Source: Cunninghamia lanceolata
Taxonomy: Eukaryota; Streptophyta; Pinopsida; Cupressales; Cupressaceae
Assembly (NCBI GenBank): GCA_027924645.1
Contig: BSBN01000254.1
Coordinates: forward strand, 10,620,001-10,684,000
Length of the DNA stretch: 64,000 bases
Reading direction: 5' to 3'
Below the pieces are notes generated by a model, which was not told the DNA's origin, did not search any database, and saw only the letters and a list, made by a program, of their open reading frames with translations. The position numbers and the translations under genes were made by a program. This document shows, one piece after another, positions 36,701-49,281 of this stretch. Within the stretch, counting starts at the first letter, position 1. Every line of letters begins with the position of its first letter.

Positions 36701-38541
36701 GTATAGGCTAGCTGAGCTGCCGTGGGACACTACTCCCAGGACTGCTCTCTCCATCCCCTCCTCTGCTAGCCCCCGACTGCTGTGGGCCCATCACCGAAGC
36801 TGCAAACCGTGACCCCCTACTCTCTGAGAAGTGCTTGCCACTGACTGGCTCCTAAAGTTGGGTGCCCTCTGATCTGCCAGCATAGCCACGTGGTATAGAC
36901 CCCTATAGCATGAGTCTAGGCCTGTGCCCTAGACAGCTCTACCTGAACCTGTGCAAGTTGCGCATGTGCCTGCTATACGCTCAACAATGTTGCATCACAC
37001 TCTATAGTGAGCCTAGATAAAACTCATGCATCTAACTCTCTTCGAGACTCTGCCAGTCGGAGATGTGCCCCTAGATGCCTCACCTGTCCATGTAGCGTAA
37101 TAATAGCCTACTGTTGTAAATTAGGCTGGGCAAGAGCCCAAGTAACCTAAACCTGTGGAACTTGCTGCTGAGGCACCTGCTGCTCACCTACCTACTATAC
37201 AACCTTTGGCTGCACTACCTATTGCTACTGGGAAGGTCCCTCCCCAACTCTCATCCTCTATCTCTGCCTCCCTCTACCTCCATTGCCTCCTCCTCCTCCT
37301 TTGTCACCTCCATCTCCACCATCATCTCCATCTCCCTGTCCTCCTCTCCCCGTCCTCCATCTCCTCCTCCTACCTGGCCCATCCTCATCGTCTAAGTCCT
37401 CCTCATCTAGCCAAGGTACCAACTCTCCTGGTCCTGAGTATCTTGAAAATGGGTGCATAGCCAACCACTCCTCATAATCAGGAGTCATACCTACGTCTAT
37501 CACCTCCCTCCTCATCGGCCATGCCACATAAGGAGTCTACTGAAACTCTGCTATGACCTCCTCATAAGAAGCAACTGTGCCCCATTTGAACAGCTCTGTA
37601 TGTGTGCACAGAAATTGGGCCTACCCCTGTGGCATTCCCTGTATCCTACCAAAGTGTCACTGAACCCTGCTAACAATCTATCTCTCTAGTATGAACCGAG
37701 TCCTGCTAATGAGCCAATGAGTCTAAAAGTAGTAGGCTAGCTTGTCATCCTTATCATCCCAAGGCTCACACTCCAAGTAGGGACACCAGACAACTCTATC
37801 TACATTGTCTAGCACATGTCTCCAGTACTCAAGATTTCCCAGCTTGTGTTGGGAAATAACACCTGCATATCCATAGCTGTATGGCTCACCCCTCTACCTA
37901 GAAAACATGCATATTGGCCAAGTGATCGTAATATGCTCCCATAGCCAAAACTGAAGTAGTGAAACCCCTGCCGACAAAATGGCACCCCTGTGGTATACCA
38001 CCTAATGCATATCGTGGTATAGGTGAGCTAAAACGTAGACACCCCATGCAAAACAGGTGCCTTCTATGACCATCCGCTCCATGACCTGACCCTAAGCAAT
38101 CAGGAATCCACACGACCTCCTATCGGGGTAGACAATACCCCCGATCAACCCAGCGACTATCCCTAGGAAGTAGTCATAGTAGTCATGAATATCTTGCCAA
38201 GAGATAACCTATCCCTCTAGCTCAATATCATCAAAAACTTGCCTACACTCCGCCAGTCTTGCATCCCGCTGAGGATCATACTCTACTAGCTCACCTGGTA
38301 TCGGCAAGTGCATAATCCAATAGAAATCCTCCAAGGTAATCGCCATCTCACCAGTAGGCAAGTGGAAGGTCCCGTCCTCACTGTGGAATCGCTCCACTAT
38401 TGTAGTCAACAAACTGAGATTCACACGAACCTCAGGCATGAAGCACACATAGTCTAGACCCAAAGCATTGAGAGCCTCTCGATCTATCTCTGTAAGCATG
38501 TACCGCTTCAACAACGGTAAGGGAAACTACTCCTATGACAT
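36700..38541 (-). pseudogene. Antisense ORF with plant mobile domain (PMD), unit 1
   Basis: PMD proteins (MAIN/MAIL family) are nuclear factors in plants, and relatives ride in transposons. The frame starts at the ATG at 38,539-38,541 and reads LLTTIVERFHSEDGTFHLP and GEMAITLEDFYWIMHLPIPG, the core PMD signature. An acidic then Gly/Arg/Asp-rich stretch (37,258-37,420) and a helical C-terminal part follow. It is broken by many TAG/TAA stops, mostly at former CAG (Gln) or TGG (Trp) codons. The start reads MS, TAG, E, TAG where unit 2 keeps Trp and Gln. It lies antisense between pol and the 3' LTR of the Tat element, a known position for extra ORFs in plant Ty3/gypsy elements. Confidence 0.82.
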
Positions 38542-38799
38542 AAGTACATCATGAATGTCCTCCTACAATCAAGCGATGCAATGTGTCAACCAAAACTACA
38601 TAACTACTCAACACTATCTAAAGCATCATATCACTTACTTGACATATCAAATTGATGAAAATAGTATACAACATCTCTTGACTAGATTCTTGTAATCTCA
38701 GAGATTGCTTATCGATTGACGCATCAAGAAAGATGCCAATCAAGTCAATTTCGTTAAGTAAACTGACTATCTAAAACATATGCATTGAACTAGAAGGTA

Positions 38800-39080
38800 C
38801 AGGTGCCATTTCACAATAAATGTACCACTTCTGGCAAATGTGCCGCCAAATTGAGTATAAGCACAGTTCCGTATCAAAAGTGCATCTTCTTAGTGAATGT
38901 GCTGCAACATGTCATCCATGCACAACTTCTATGTATGCACCGTTTCCCATATCGAATGCGCAAAAACCTATTGTATGCATTGACCCATACCATGCATGTG
39001 CAGAACTTGTATATGTGCCCTTTCATATAGTAAATGTACTGAATTATATCATATTTATGGTTTTGGAGTGCATATGTACC
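38800..39080. repeat. Irregular ATGCGC-type short repeats, unit 1
   Basis: Spaced words ATGCGC, or decayed ATGTGC, ATGCAC and GTGCTG, recur roughly every 15-35 bp. The matching block in unit 2 (48,460-48,745) retains more CG forms. Function unknown, possibly a subterminal structure of the Tat element. Confidence 0.6.
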
Positions 39081-39634
39081 GAAACACAGATCAACGCATC
39101 TATCTTACCTAAACGTTCCCTAGCATTTATTGCACTAATAAATGACCGTAGGTGAGTTTTTTCAAACTACATACCGGTGGTCCTACTATAGCTAGCTGAT
39201 CGAACCATCAGACTCATTCAAAGCGGTGCTCCTCGCATGGAATATCCATCTCTATGCTGACTACTCTATGCTCCTGTGCTCTCCTAAGCTCTCCAGGACC
39301 TATCAACAAAAGCCAAGTGTGCAAATGACTAGGATTGTGGACCTAGCTCCTATATATAGTAAGTGTACCCTAACTGGCTGTGTGGTGACCATGACTACTT
39401 CCCAAACCCATTTCTTCCCGTTTCTCCGAACCGTAACTAAATTTTCTTCATCCTAACCTGTTTTTCACCTTCTTCTTCATGAGATTTCTGTCTCTCGTCC
39501 TTCTGCCTTTTTCCCATCCAATCTCTCGAGGAGGCATCCTACCATCGTTAAACCTGTACCAGGGGCAAGCTGGGGCATGTATCATTATCAGAAAAATCTA
39601 TTCTTTGAAGCAATGTTGTAAATTGCATTGCATC

Positions 39635-39648
39635 AAAGAGGGGCAAAA
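39635..39648 (+). other. Polypurine tract of Tat element, unit 1
   Basis: AAAGAGGGGCAAAA directly before TGTATACACC, the presumed 3' LTR start. Unit 2 has AAAGAGGGGAAAAA. Confidence 0.75.
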
Positions 39649-40759
39649 TGTATACACCTAAAAATGACACGACTCTATCTAAATAAATATTCTTAATATT
39701 TATTTCATTGTAATTTCTCTATCAATAAATAAATCAATTTATTTATTTATTCAATTCATATTCCTCTAAATTAATTAAATATCAAAATATTTAATTACCT
39801 CTTCTAAAGTCAAAATTAAATAAAATCTTTTATTTAATTAAATTCTTCCAAACAATTAAATAATTCTTAATTATTTAATTAAGTCAATTCTTCTTCCAAA
39901 TTTAAATAAATCAATCGAATTTATTTAAAATCCTCTCAATCTCTAAAAATAAAATACAATAAAATATTTTATTTATTCTTCCAAATCATTCACAAACAAT
40001 TACATAAATCTATTTATTTAATTTGCTTTCTTATCTTCTGAAATATCTTCCAAATCTTCTAAAAATAAGTCTTCTTCTTCAAGCACACAAAATTAAATAA
40101 TTTATTATTTAATTTCTCTCAAATCATGCAAAAGAAAATCACAAGTTGAGTTAACTGACTCAATCAACCTTGTTTTTATCAACAACTCTTAAATTAGAAA
40201 AAAACATTCTAATTTATGATATCAAATTTTATCTTTATAAAAGAAAGTAGTTAACTCAAACAAAACAGTTTTTGTGTGACACTGTCTTCTTTCTATTCAT
40301 GTACATTCTCTCAAGGTTTCTATAGCATTGATCTTCTCATTCTTTCTATACCGTTGGTCTTCTCTCTCACGAGGCTATAAATTGAACCCAATTCCTCCAT
40401 TTCAATCATCCAAGCTTTTAGTAACGTTACTTTGGAGGAATTACAGTGCGCCGTTGGCACCCAAGTCATTCCATTTGCTTGTGATCACCCTTTTACCATA
40501 TCATTACCATTGTTGTCAAGCTCATCTTCATTGCAATAAAATATCATAGCCATTCCCATTTGACATCTTGGAATAGAAAGGAAGTGCACCTTCTGAGGGC
40601 CATATTCATAGACAAGATCATTTGTGATAGGCAATCAATGGAAGCCATGAAGTGAAGAGGTCTGCAAAGGTTTGAAGTTCTTTGTTTGGTTGATTTCTTT
40701 ATTTCTTATTTCATTGAGTTATTGGGTATTGTTGATTTTATATTGATTATTCATTTACA
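39649..40759 (+). repeat. 3' LTR of Tat element, unit 1
   Basis: Begins TGTATACACC after the polypurine tract and ends in TTTACA. It has an AT-rich U3 (39,690-40,140) and a TATA box at 40,376-40,382 (TATAAAT). The right end is set by TG/CA form and by the start of Copia gag sequence just after it, so it is approximate. Confidence 0.65.
40376..40382 (+). promoter_or_regulatory. TATA box of Tat LTR
   Basis: GGCTATAAATTGAACCC, conserved in unit 2 at 49,998-50,004. Confidence 0.5.
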
Positions 40760-41029
40760 CCAATTTTCCCATAATAGTTGGTTGCAACAAGTGGTAAGAA
40801 ACTCAATAAAATAGATCAAGGTGAGTGGGATAACATGGATAAGAAAACATGGGAGATAATCTGGCTTTCTCTTGTAGACTCTATTTTGCTAAATGTTTCA
40901 GAAAAGAAAAATACATATGATCTATGGAAATGGTTGGGTGAGATCTACCAAGCTAAGAGTATGGTAAATACATTATATTTGAAAATAATTTTTTTTTCTC
41001 TAAAAATAAAGGAAGGTGATTCAGTTATT
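40760..41029 (+). pseudogene. Host Copia gag fragment, unit 1
   Basis: Copia-type gag N-terminal half: EWDNMDKKTWEIIWLSLVDS, NTYDLWKWLGEIY, NTLYLKIIFFSLKIKEGDSV. It is cut on the left by the Tat LTR and on the right by the LINE end at the 18-bp sequence GAAGGTGATTCAGTTATT (41,012-41,029). Unit 1 lacks the downstream gag half. Confidence 0.8.
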
Positions 41030-43966
41030 TTTGATAAAAGGGGTAAAATGGGTTTTGAAGGGGCTCTGAAACCCTACAACTAGATGCTACCCCAAAGATA
41101 TAACAAAGTAGGATAGCAGCCAAAAGACAAAAAACACCTTAAGCAACAAAACATGCCTAGATATTCAACCTATTATAGATACTACCAACAAACAGACAGT
41201 GGCACACCATATAGCAAGCCTTCAAGATCCCGTCAGCAAGGTCACATGCTTTTAAGATTTTTAGTAGCAGCCAATTCCTATTTATAAAATTCTTCATGAA
41301 GTTTGGTGAAGCCCAAAAGTTTGTCCTTTTCCTCTTGGATAGATTTATTTTTGCTTCCACGAGTCTTAGAGCTGAGGCCCCCAATTCATTACTTTTAGTC
41401 TCTTTACCTTTGTTCTTTATTTTCTGCAACTTACCCTGAGCATCCCTCTCTTCCCCCATCCCTACCATGTGTTCTTCCTTCAGCTCCTTCAGATTTTCTA
41501 TGAGGATTCTTATTCTTTCCACGATGTTCTATATGGTGCATTTTTTGATTTCCAGCATCCTTTCTAGATTTTCCTTAATATCTTTCACTTTAGTTTCCAC
41601 ATTGTTTAGGCGAGTGTCATGTTCTTGGCTATGAGACACTAGGTCCTTTTCCAATTATTTAACCTTTGGGATGGCTTCCCAGGACATTTGAATCCTGTTT
41701 ATCTATATGAAAAACCACTTAATTAACATGTGTTGGCTATTAGCAACTTCCCTCACCTTCCCTAAAGCTTCATATAGCTCCTCCCTATTCATAGATGAAG
41801 ATAGAAGGAAAGAAAAGTTCTCAAGGAGATTACTGCTAGGATTTAGGATTTGAGGAAATGGAATACCAGTCCCAGGATCTTCAATCACCATGCCCTTGAC
41901 TTGTTCCTCTTTAGGATTCTTATCCATCCCAATTTTAAACTGCAACGTTTTACCTTTCTTACCTTTCTCACCAGTGTTTTTCTCCACAAAGACCTCAATT
42001 TCCTCTAGGTTCTACTTAGCTTTCTTCATCTTTTCTTTCTTTTATTTACCAACCTTCTCCTTCATATACCCTTCATCTCCTACATCCCCAAAGGTGGAGT
42101 CTGTGGACTAGGAATCTTCCTCTTTTCTACTCTATTTGGTCAGGGTTCTCTTTTCACTAGTCCTTTTTCTCTTTTTGGGCATTTCCCCCTCCTGTAGTTT
42201 AGAGGATTGTGGAGTGGAGAGAACCTCTACATAAACCTCTTTGCTGACCCAATTTGGGTCCTCTTCTTCTTCCCTAGTTTCATCATCTATGGAAACAGAG
42301 TAGTCCATGATGGGCTTCTTTCCCTTTTGCACAGAACTCCCCTTTATCTCCTCACTAGGTGGTACTAGAGTTTTTATGTGCTCCATGATGAGCAGAACTA
42401 AGCCTTCATGCAAAATAGGTAACCTAGGGTTTCTCTTATTTTCTTTTATGGAAAATTCCATGGAGGATAAAAGGTAAAATGGAAAAGAAATTACCATTTT
42501 ATTTCTGAAGTGATTCAAGGACATGAAATGATAACTATAAATGGTAGTAAAACTACCTTTAATGGTAATGTAGTGCATGATAACATCTACCACTTCTCCC
42601 TAGATAGGTTTGATGGACTTCCTCTTGTATCCTCCTGAGTTGAACTTCAAAAGTAGGTTCCTCTCGTTGCCTTTGGAAAAGGATTTCAACGCTTCCTCTC
42701 TTGCTTTACGATGCTTAAAAAGTTTTCTCCCATCCATTGATAGGCTATTAATACCAGCTATGAGGTCTTTTGTTATATCAGTCTCAGTCCCATAGACCTT
42801 AACTTTTCTGCCACCTGATGCTTTTGCAAATAAATTATTAGGAATTGGGTTTGACCCATGCAATTTATCCATAAGGGGGACAAGCCGCCCATCCAACATG
42901 ATTTTGTGTACCCCATCATAGGAGCAAGGCTCCATCCTATTCCTATCTCCTCCCATTTTAGTCGGTCTATGGTTGTCTCTTTCAGAATACTCCAACTTCT
43001 GCAAAAGAAATGGTGCTTTTCCTATTTTAATAGAAGGGTCTTCAGCCTACCCAGAAAGCATGTGAACTATTCTAGAGTTATCATCAGGTTAAATCTTGAA
43101 AATAATATTGAAGTTTTCATAATTTCCTTCATTAGTCACAATGGATTTCACCTCACTTGGCATGTCTAATGGGTTTTCCAATTGTTTGATATCATGGGAA
43201 ATCACTCCCTCATTGGCCGTTACATTAGCCAACCCATTTATTTAGTAAAATATATGGGAAATTAAAGATTTCTCAAAAGAATTTAACATTTGAATAGAAT
43301 CCTTTATCAACATTTGAATGGTCCAACTTGGGACTTGGATTTCCTTTAGGCAATTTATGATATTGAGTGAGTCCCCTTCGAAGAAAGCCTTTTTATAAAC
43401 TTTCTCATAGGCTAGCTTGATGCTATAGTAGGCTGCCATAGCTTTAGCGTAGTGATTAGATTGGATGCCTAATGGGAGCACCACAACCAAAATAAACCTA
43501 CCTTTATCATCTCTTAACACTCCTCCACTACTAGATAACCTGGGATTCCCTTTTGCTACCTTCTCGAAGTTGACCTTTACCCACCCCGAAGGTGGGGTCT
43601 TCCATTTGACCTAATCTCTAGCCTTTTTAATCTTCTTAAATGAGATAGAGATATCAACCATTAAGCCCCAATAAGTCATAATTTGAAGTGTGATCCTTTG
43701 ACCCATTCCATTTTTTGTCCACCGTACCTTGAGTGAAGTTTTCCTTTATAGCCCTCATAATTTTCACCATCACACCATCAACAGACATTGTTGTCTCACC
43801 AGAATATTCTATTATTTCTTTATTTCCAAACTCCCTAGGCCACATGGGGGAGGGTGAGGGCCCAAAGGAATCTAAGTGCAAAATTTAGGGAAGGAGCTTG
43901 CCACTGGGCAACCAAGTCCTGTAAGGAGTTTTGAAAAACCCATTCGAAGTTCCAAAGAGAGAGAAT
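41030..43966 (-). mobile_element. LINE 3' part, unit 1 (RNase H plus extra ORF region)
   Basis: Same structure as the 3' part of the LINE at 50,652-55,379. It holds an RNase H of the LINE type (43,535-43,205; landmarks LRDDKGRFILVVVLP, FFEGDSLNIINCLKEIQ) and then the extra ORF region (43,040-41,160). It is cut at 43,966 by the duplication breakpoint, so no reverse transcriptase is present. It keeps about 165 bp between RNase H and the extra ORF that unit 2 has lost. Confidence 0.82.
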
Positions 43967-44909
43967 ATGGAAGAGTTTAGAGAGCTGGCTTGTAATGTAC
44001 ATTTAGGTAGGGATTTAAGTCCACATGTAAATAGAGTGCATAGCTATTTAGACAAAGACCTAGGTCCCACATAAATAAATGGTGTTTGATTACAACGTGA
44101 GTAGTTGTTAGGTAAAGATTTAGGTCCCACATAATTAATTGGTGTTTGACTATAACCCAGCTAAATTTAATGTCTTCCTTACAATTAAATTTAAATGCTA
44201 GATTTGATATTCTTTATAAATAAATATAACCACTGTTTTAATTTGATAATTAACCATTAATTTTTATTGAATGTATTAAATAATAATTCCATATGAATTA
44301 AAGATATGATATTTTCACATCTATAGAGAAAACTTACGAGGATTTTTTGTCATAAGTTTTACAATAAATCATATAGACTTTATATTAGACTTGTAAATTA
44401 TTTAATATTAAAAAAATATTAATTTTTTATGTTCTAAAAAACTATATATAAGATTAATAGTAAGTATTTGTGTATTGAATATACTGTACTTCTTATTGTT
44501 ATTAAAATATGGTTATATAAAATGGCATTATTTATAAGATTTGTATTAGTTAAATACATTATTTCTAATAAGAGAAAATTATTTTCAGAATTTTTTAAAA
44601 TAAATTGTAAAATAATGTTTAAGATTTTATGAATAAATTTAATTATATGAAAAAAAATTTAGACAATAGAATGAAATATTTAATTTTAAGGATTAATGAT
44701 TTTTGTATTATTTAATCAATTAAAAATTTAGATTATATAGATATTTTTCTTTAGATAGTGGATTACAATATTATGAGGAAGCAAACACTCAAATTAAATG
44801 CCATCCTTATGTTAAGCTACCACAAGTAGGGAATCTAGTCCCTCAAAGTCACCTAAAGGTAAATCCTAGCTCAATTTACCTTAAGGGATTGGAACCTTGG
44901 TGGATGGCT
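43964..44909. repeat. Filler DNA between duplicated units, matching 11,758-12,726
   Basis: Joins LINE sequence at a 3-bp overlap (AAT) and ends at GGATGGCT. Collinear and same orientation with the block 32 kb upstream. Non-coding, AT-rich. Confidence 0.92.
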
Positions 44910-44986
44910 GATGGAGGAACTTCCGGAGATCATAAATTTTGACTTGGATGTGGGTTTTTTACAAGATATTATGGGTGGATGCAAGA
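44910..44986. other. Second short filler of unknown origin
   Basis: Seventy-seven bases with no match that I can find elsewhere in the window. The plus strand reads MEELPEIINFDLDVGFLQDI as an open stretch, which may be a scrap of a coding region from elsewhere. Confidence 0.4.
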
Positions 44987-46309
44987 ATGAACCTAAATCA
45001 CTGTAACTGATTCTATCTAAATTATGGCAAGAAAACACATCTAATGCAAGAATGTTTTGTGTTTGTGATCAGGTTAACTTACAGAGTCTTGATTTTTGTT
45101 ATTATGTCTTTCTATGCTACTCGAGCATGTCAAAAAAAAGAGATGCTATGATGGGGGCATAATCATTTTCTTTGTCTGCTGTTTGTGGATTAATCTTTAG
45201 TAATGTGAAGCCTTGTCTAACAACATGATCGGCAAAAGATCATTGAGGACTTCAAAGGTCTAACATGAATGGGGGTAATCCTTGTCTGCTGATACGTAAG
45301 AAATACTCAGGTCATCTCGGTTCAATTATACCTAGAGGCTTGTATTAATTTGCTAAATCAAAATTGATGTAAGTGATACTCAGGTCATCTCAGTTCAAAT
45401 TATACCTAGATGCTTGTATTTTCTTACAACATTTGGAAAAAGTACCAAAACAATCGCCCAATGATGAAATAAACACTTCAAAATACTTGCAAAATCAAGA
45501 TGGAAAAACCATTTGGCATCCATATCATATCCATTTACATCCATATCCCATGCAATAATGATCCAAAATGAAGAGTATCAATGTTTACACATACAAGCTT
45601 GTGATCCTTTCATTCACATTTCTTTTGTTAGTCAGTCTTCTATCCATCATTGTGTCAGTTTTGTGTTGATTGAGTACATTTGGACATAACAAAAACATAA
45701 CATTAAATTGCATATCATATCCCATGAGATAGTCATTAACATGATTAGATCATTCGCATACATAATAGTGCATTAGGCCATCCATATACATTTGCATCAT
45801 AATGTAGCATCAACAGAAAAAATCAAAAACATAGACAAGTACATTGCATAACACTGCGTAATCATATAGATAATATCCATATTTGCATATTAGATCATCA
45901 GAAATCATCTAAGTCTGCATTATGTCATCATCATATCAGAGTCCTAGACTCATAGGTAAACATCATAGTATAGAATCAATACAATACATCCATAACGACA
46001 TCACATAGCATCATATAGCCAAAATAAAAGTGTACATCACATATGAAACATCATAAAATAGAATGCATCCATGACATATAGCATCAACAACTACATATAT
46101 AGATCATTAATAGCTACATCATCATATAAATATCACATAAAAACATGTCCAAATGTACAATATCAAAGTCCATCTCTGAATGAAAATCATATACAGTGTA
46201 TACATCACATAAATAATGATACATGTCTCGGTACAAAATGATACAAGTATGTACACATTATGCTATCTAAGCCATCAAAAGGTGTATACATAAGCCAAAA
46301 TCGGTACAA

Positions 46310-48188
46310 GTGTATAGGCTAGCCCTGCTGCCATGGAACACTACTCCCAGCACTGCCCTCTCCATTCCCTCCTCTGCTATCCCCCGACTGCTGTGGGCCC
46401 ATCACCAAAGCTGTAGGCTGTGACCCCCTACTCTCTGAGAAGTGCCTTCCACTGACTAGCTCCTAAAGCTGGATGCCCTCTGATCCACCGGCATAGCCCC
46501 ATGGTATAGACCTCTATAGTACTAAGTCTGGGCCTACACCGTAGAAAGCTCTGCCTGAACTTGTGCAAGCTACGCATGTGCCTGCTGCACCTATGTAACC
46601 ACAAATATAGTAGCCCCATCTGTACCCAAAGTGGCTAGGGTAGCATTTCTCTCCAATCTCAAAGCCCCCACCCTCACCAATGTTGCATCATGCTTTGCAG
46701 TGAGCCCAGATAAAACTCATGCATCTAACTCTCTTCAAGACTCTACCACTCGAAGATGTGCCCTGAGCTGCCTCACCTATCCATGTAGCATAATAATAGC
46801 TTGCTGCTATAAGTCAGGCTAGGTAGGAGCCTGAGAAACTTGAACCTGTAGAACCTACTGCTGATCTACCTACTGTGTAACCTATGGCTACACTACCTAC
46901 TGCTTCTGGCAAGGTCCTTCCCCAACTCTCCTCCTCCTCCTCCTCCTCTGTCACCTCCATCTCCACTATCATCTCCATCTCTCCGTCCTCCTCTCCCCAT
47001 CCTCCATCTCCTCCTCCTCCTAGCTACCCCATCCTCATCATCTGAGTCCTCATCTAGCTGAGGCACCAACTCTTGTGGTCTTGAGTATCATAGAAATGGG
47101 TGCGTAGCCAACCACTCCTCATAATCAGGAGTCATACTTGCGTCTATCACCTCCCTCCTCATCGGCCACGCCACATAAGGAGTCTGCTGAAACTCTGCTA
47201 AGGCCTCCTCATAAGAAGCAACTGGGCCCCATCTGAACCGCGTTGCATGTGTTCACGTAAATTGGGCCTACCCCTGTGGCATGTCCTGTATCCTGGCAAA
47301 CTGTCATCGAACCCTGCTAACAATCTATCTCTCTAGTATGAACCAAGTCCTGCCAATGAGCCACTAAGTCTGAAAGTAGTAGGGTAGCTCGTCATCCTTA
47401 TCATCCCAAGGCTCACACTCCAAGTAGGGACACAAGACAACTCTATCTACATTGTCTAGGGCATGTCTCCAATACTCAATCTTTCCCAGCTTATGTTGGG
47501 AAATAACACCTACATATCCATACCTGTACAGCTCACCCCTCTACCTAGAAAACATGCATATTGGCCAAGTGATTGCAATATGCTCCCATAGCCAAAACTG
47601 AAGTAGTGAAACACCTGCCGACAAACTTGCACCCCTGTGGTATACCACCTAATGCATATTGTGGTATAGGTGAGCCAAAACACAGACACCCCATGCAAAA
47701 CGGGTGCCCTCTGTGATCATCCACTCCATGACCTGACCCCAACCAATCAGGAATCCACACGACCTCCTATCAGAGTAGACAACACCCCTGATCAACCCAG
47801 CCACTATCCCTGGGAAGTAATCATAGTAGTCATGATTATCCTGCTAAGAGATAACCTATCCCTCTAGCTCAGCATCATCAAAAACTTGTCTGCACTCTGC
47901 CAGTCCTGCATACCGCTGAGGATCATACTCTACTAGCTCACCCTGTATGGGCAAGTGCATAATCCTATATACATCCTCCAAGGTAATCGCCATCTCACCA
48001 GTAGGCAAGTGGAAGGTCCCGTCCTTGCTGTGGAATCACTCAACTACTGTAGTCAACAAACCAAGGTTCGAAAGAACCTCGGGCATGAGGCACACATAGT
48101 CTAGACCCATAGTGCCGAGAGCCTCTCGATCTATCTTTGTAAGCAAGTACCGTTGCAACAACAGTAAGGGAAACTGCTCCCATGACAT
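46310..48188 (-). pseudogene. Antisense ORF with plant mobile domain (PMD), unit 2
   Basis: Duplicate of 36,700-38,541. It starts MSWEQFPLLLLQRY at the ATG at 48,186-48,188, keeping Trp and Gln codons that are stops in unit 1. The PMD core reads GTFHLPTGEMAITLEDVYRI. The Gly/Arg/Asp-rich region is shorter here, and the C-terminal helical part contains about 75 bp missing in unit 1. It still has several stops, so neither copy is intact; comparing the two would show most of the ancestral codons. Confidence 0.8.
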
Positions 48189-48459
48189 AAGTACATCACG
48201 AATGTCCTCCTGCAATCAAGCAACGCAATGCGTCAACCAAAACTACATAACTACTCAACACTATCTAAAGCATCATATCACTTATTTAACATATCAAATT
48301 GATCAGAATAGCATAAAACATCTCTTGACTAGATTCCTTCAATCTCAGAGATCGCTTATTGATTGACACATCGATCAAGATGCCAATCAAGTTAATTTTG
48401 TTAAGTAAACTGACTATCTAAATCATATATGTTGAACTAGAAGGTATAGGTGCCATTTC

Positions 48460-48745
48460 ACAATAAATGTACCAGTTCTGGAAAATGCGCTACCAAATTG
48501 AGTATAAGCGCGGTTCCTTATCAAAAGCGTAGCTTCTTAGTGAATGCACTGCAACATGTCATCCATACACAACTTCTATGTATGCGTCGTTTTCCATATC
48601 AAATGCGCAAAAACCTATTGTATGCACCGACCCATATCATGCATGCGTAGAACTTGTATATGCGCTGTTTCATAATGTAAATGCGCTGAATCATATCATA
48701 TGCATGGTTTCGGAGTGCATATGCACCGAAACATAGATCGACTCA
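48460..48745. repeat. Irregular ATGCGC-type short repeats, unit 2
   Basis: Words ATGCGC, AAGCGC and ATGCGT recur in the same order as in unit 1 with more CG dinucleotides kept. Confidence 0.6.
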
Positions 48746-49281
48746 TCTATCTTACCTAAACTTTCCCTAGCATTTATTGCATTAATAAATGACCCTAGGT
48801 GAGTTTTTTCAAACTACATACCGGTGGTCCTATGTCAGCTGGCTGATCGAACCGTCAGACTCACTCAAAGCAGTGTTCTTTTTGTGGAATATCCATCTCT
48901 ATGCCGACTGCTCTATGCTCCTGTGCTCTCCTAAGCTCTCCAGGACCTATCAACAAAAGCCAAGTGTGCAAATGACTAGGATTGTGAACCCAGATCCTAT
49001 ATATAGTAAGTGTACCCTAACTGATTGTGTGGTGACCCTGACTACTTCCCAAGTCCGTTTCTTCCCATTTCTCCAAAACGTAACCAATTTTTCTTCATCC
49101 TATCCTATTTTTCACCTTCTTCTTCATGAGATTTCCATCTCCCGTCCTTCTGCCTTCTTCCCGTCCAATCTCTTGAGGGGGCATCCTACCATCGTTAAAC
49201 CTACACTAGGGGAAAGCTGGGGCATGTATCATTATAAGAAAAATCTATTCTTTGAAGTAAGGTTGTAAACTGCATTGCATC

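Larger units (their letters stand above)
35375..43966. repeat. Large duplication, unit 1
   Basis: Collinear with 44,987-53,507 (ATGAACCTAAA at the left, AAAGAGAGAGAAT at the right), about 9.6 kb apart, same orientation. It contains the Tat spacer, PMD ORF, 3' LTR, a Copia gag piece and the 3' part of a LINE. Differences include about 165 bp present only here (43,046-43,211), and about 75-bp blocks missing here relative to unit 2 near 36,978 and 41,697. Confidence 0.95.

Noticed and set aside
37155..37477. Plus-strand Leu/Pro/Ser-rich ORFs
   Set aside because: They are the antisense of the Gly/Arg/Asp-rich part of the PMD ORF; codon-biased low complexity opens the opposite frames.
40760..40790. 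Apparent splice acceptor (CCCATAATAG) before the Copia gag fragment
   Set aside because: It coincides with the junction between the Tat LTR end and Copia gag; a splicing role is unnecessary.
41157..43004. A host gene for the Lys-rich coiled-coil protein
   Set aside because: It lies within the LINE target duplications and is present in both duplicated units with the same stops, so element cargo or a nested element is more likely than a host gene.
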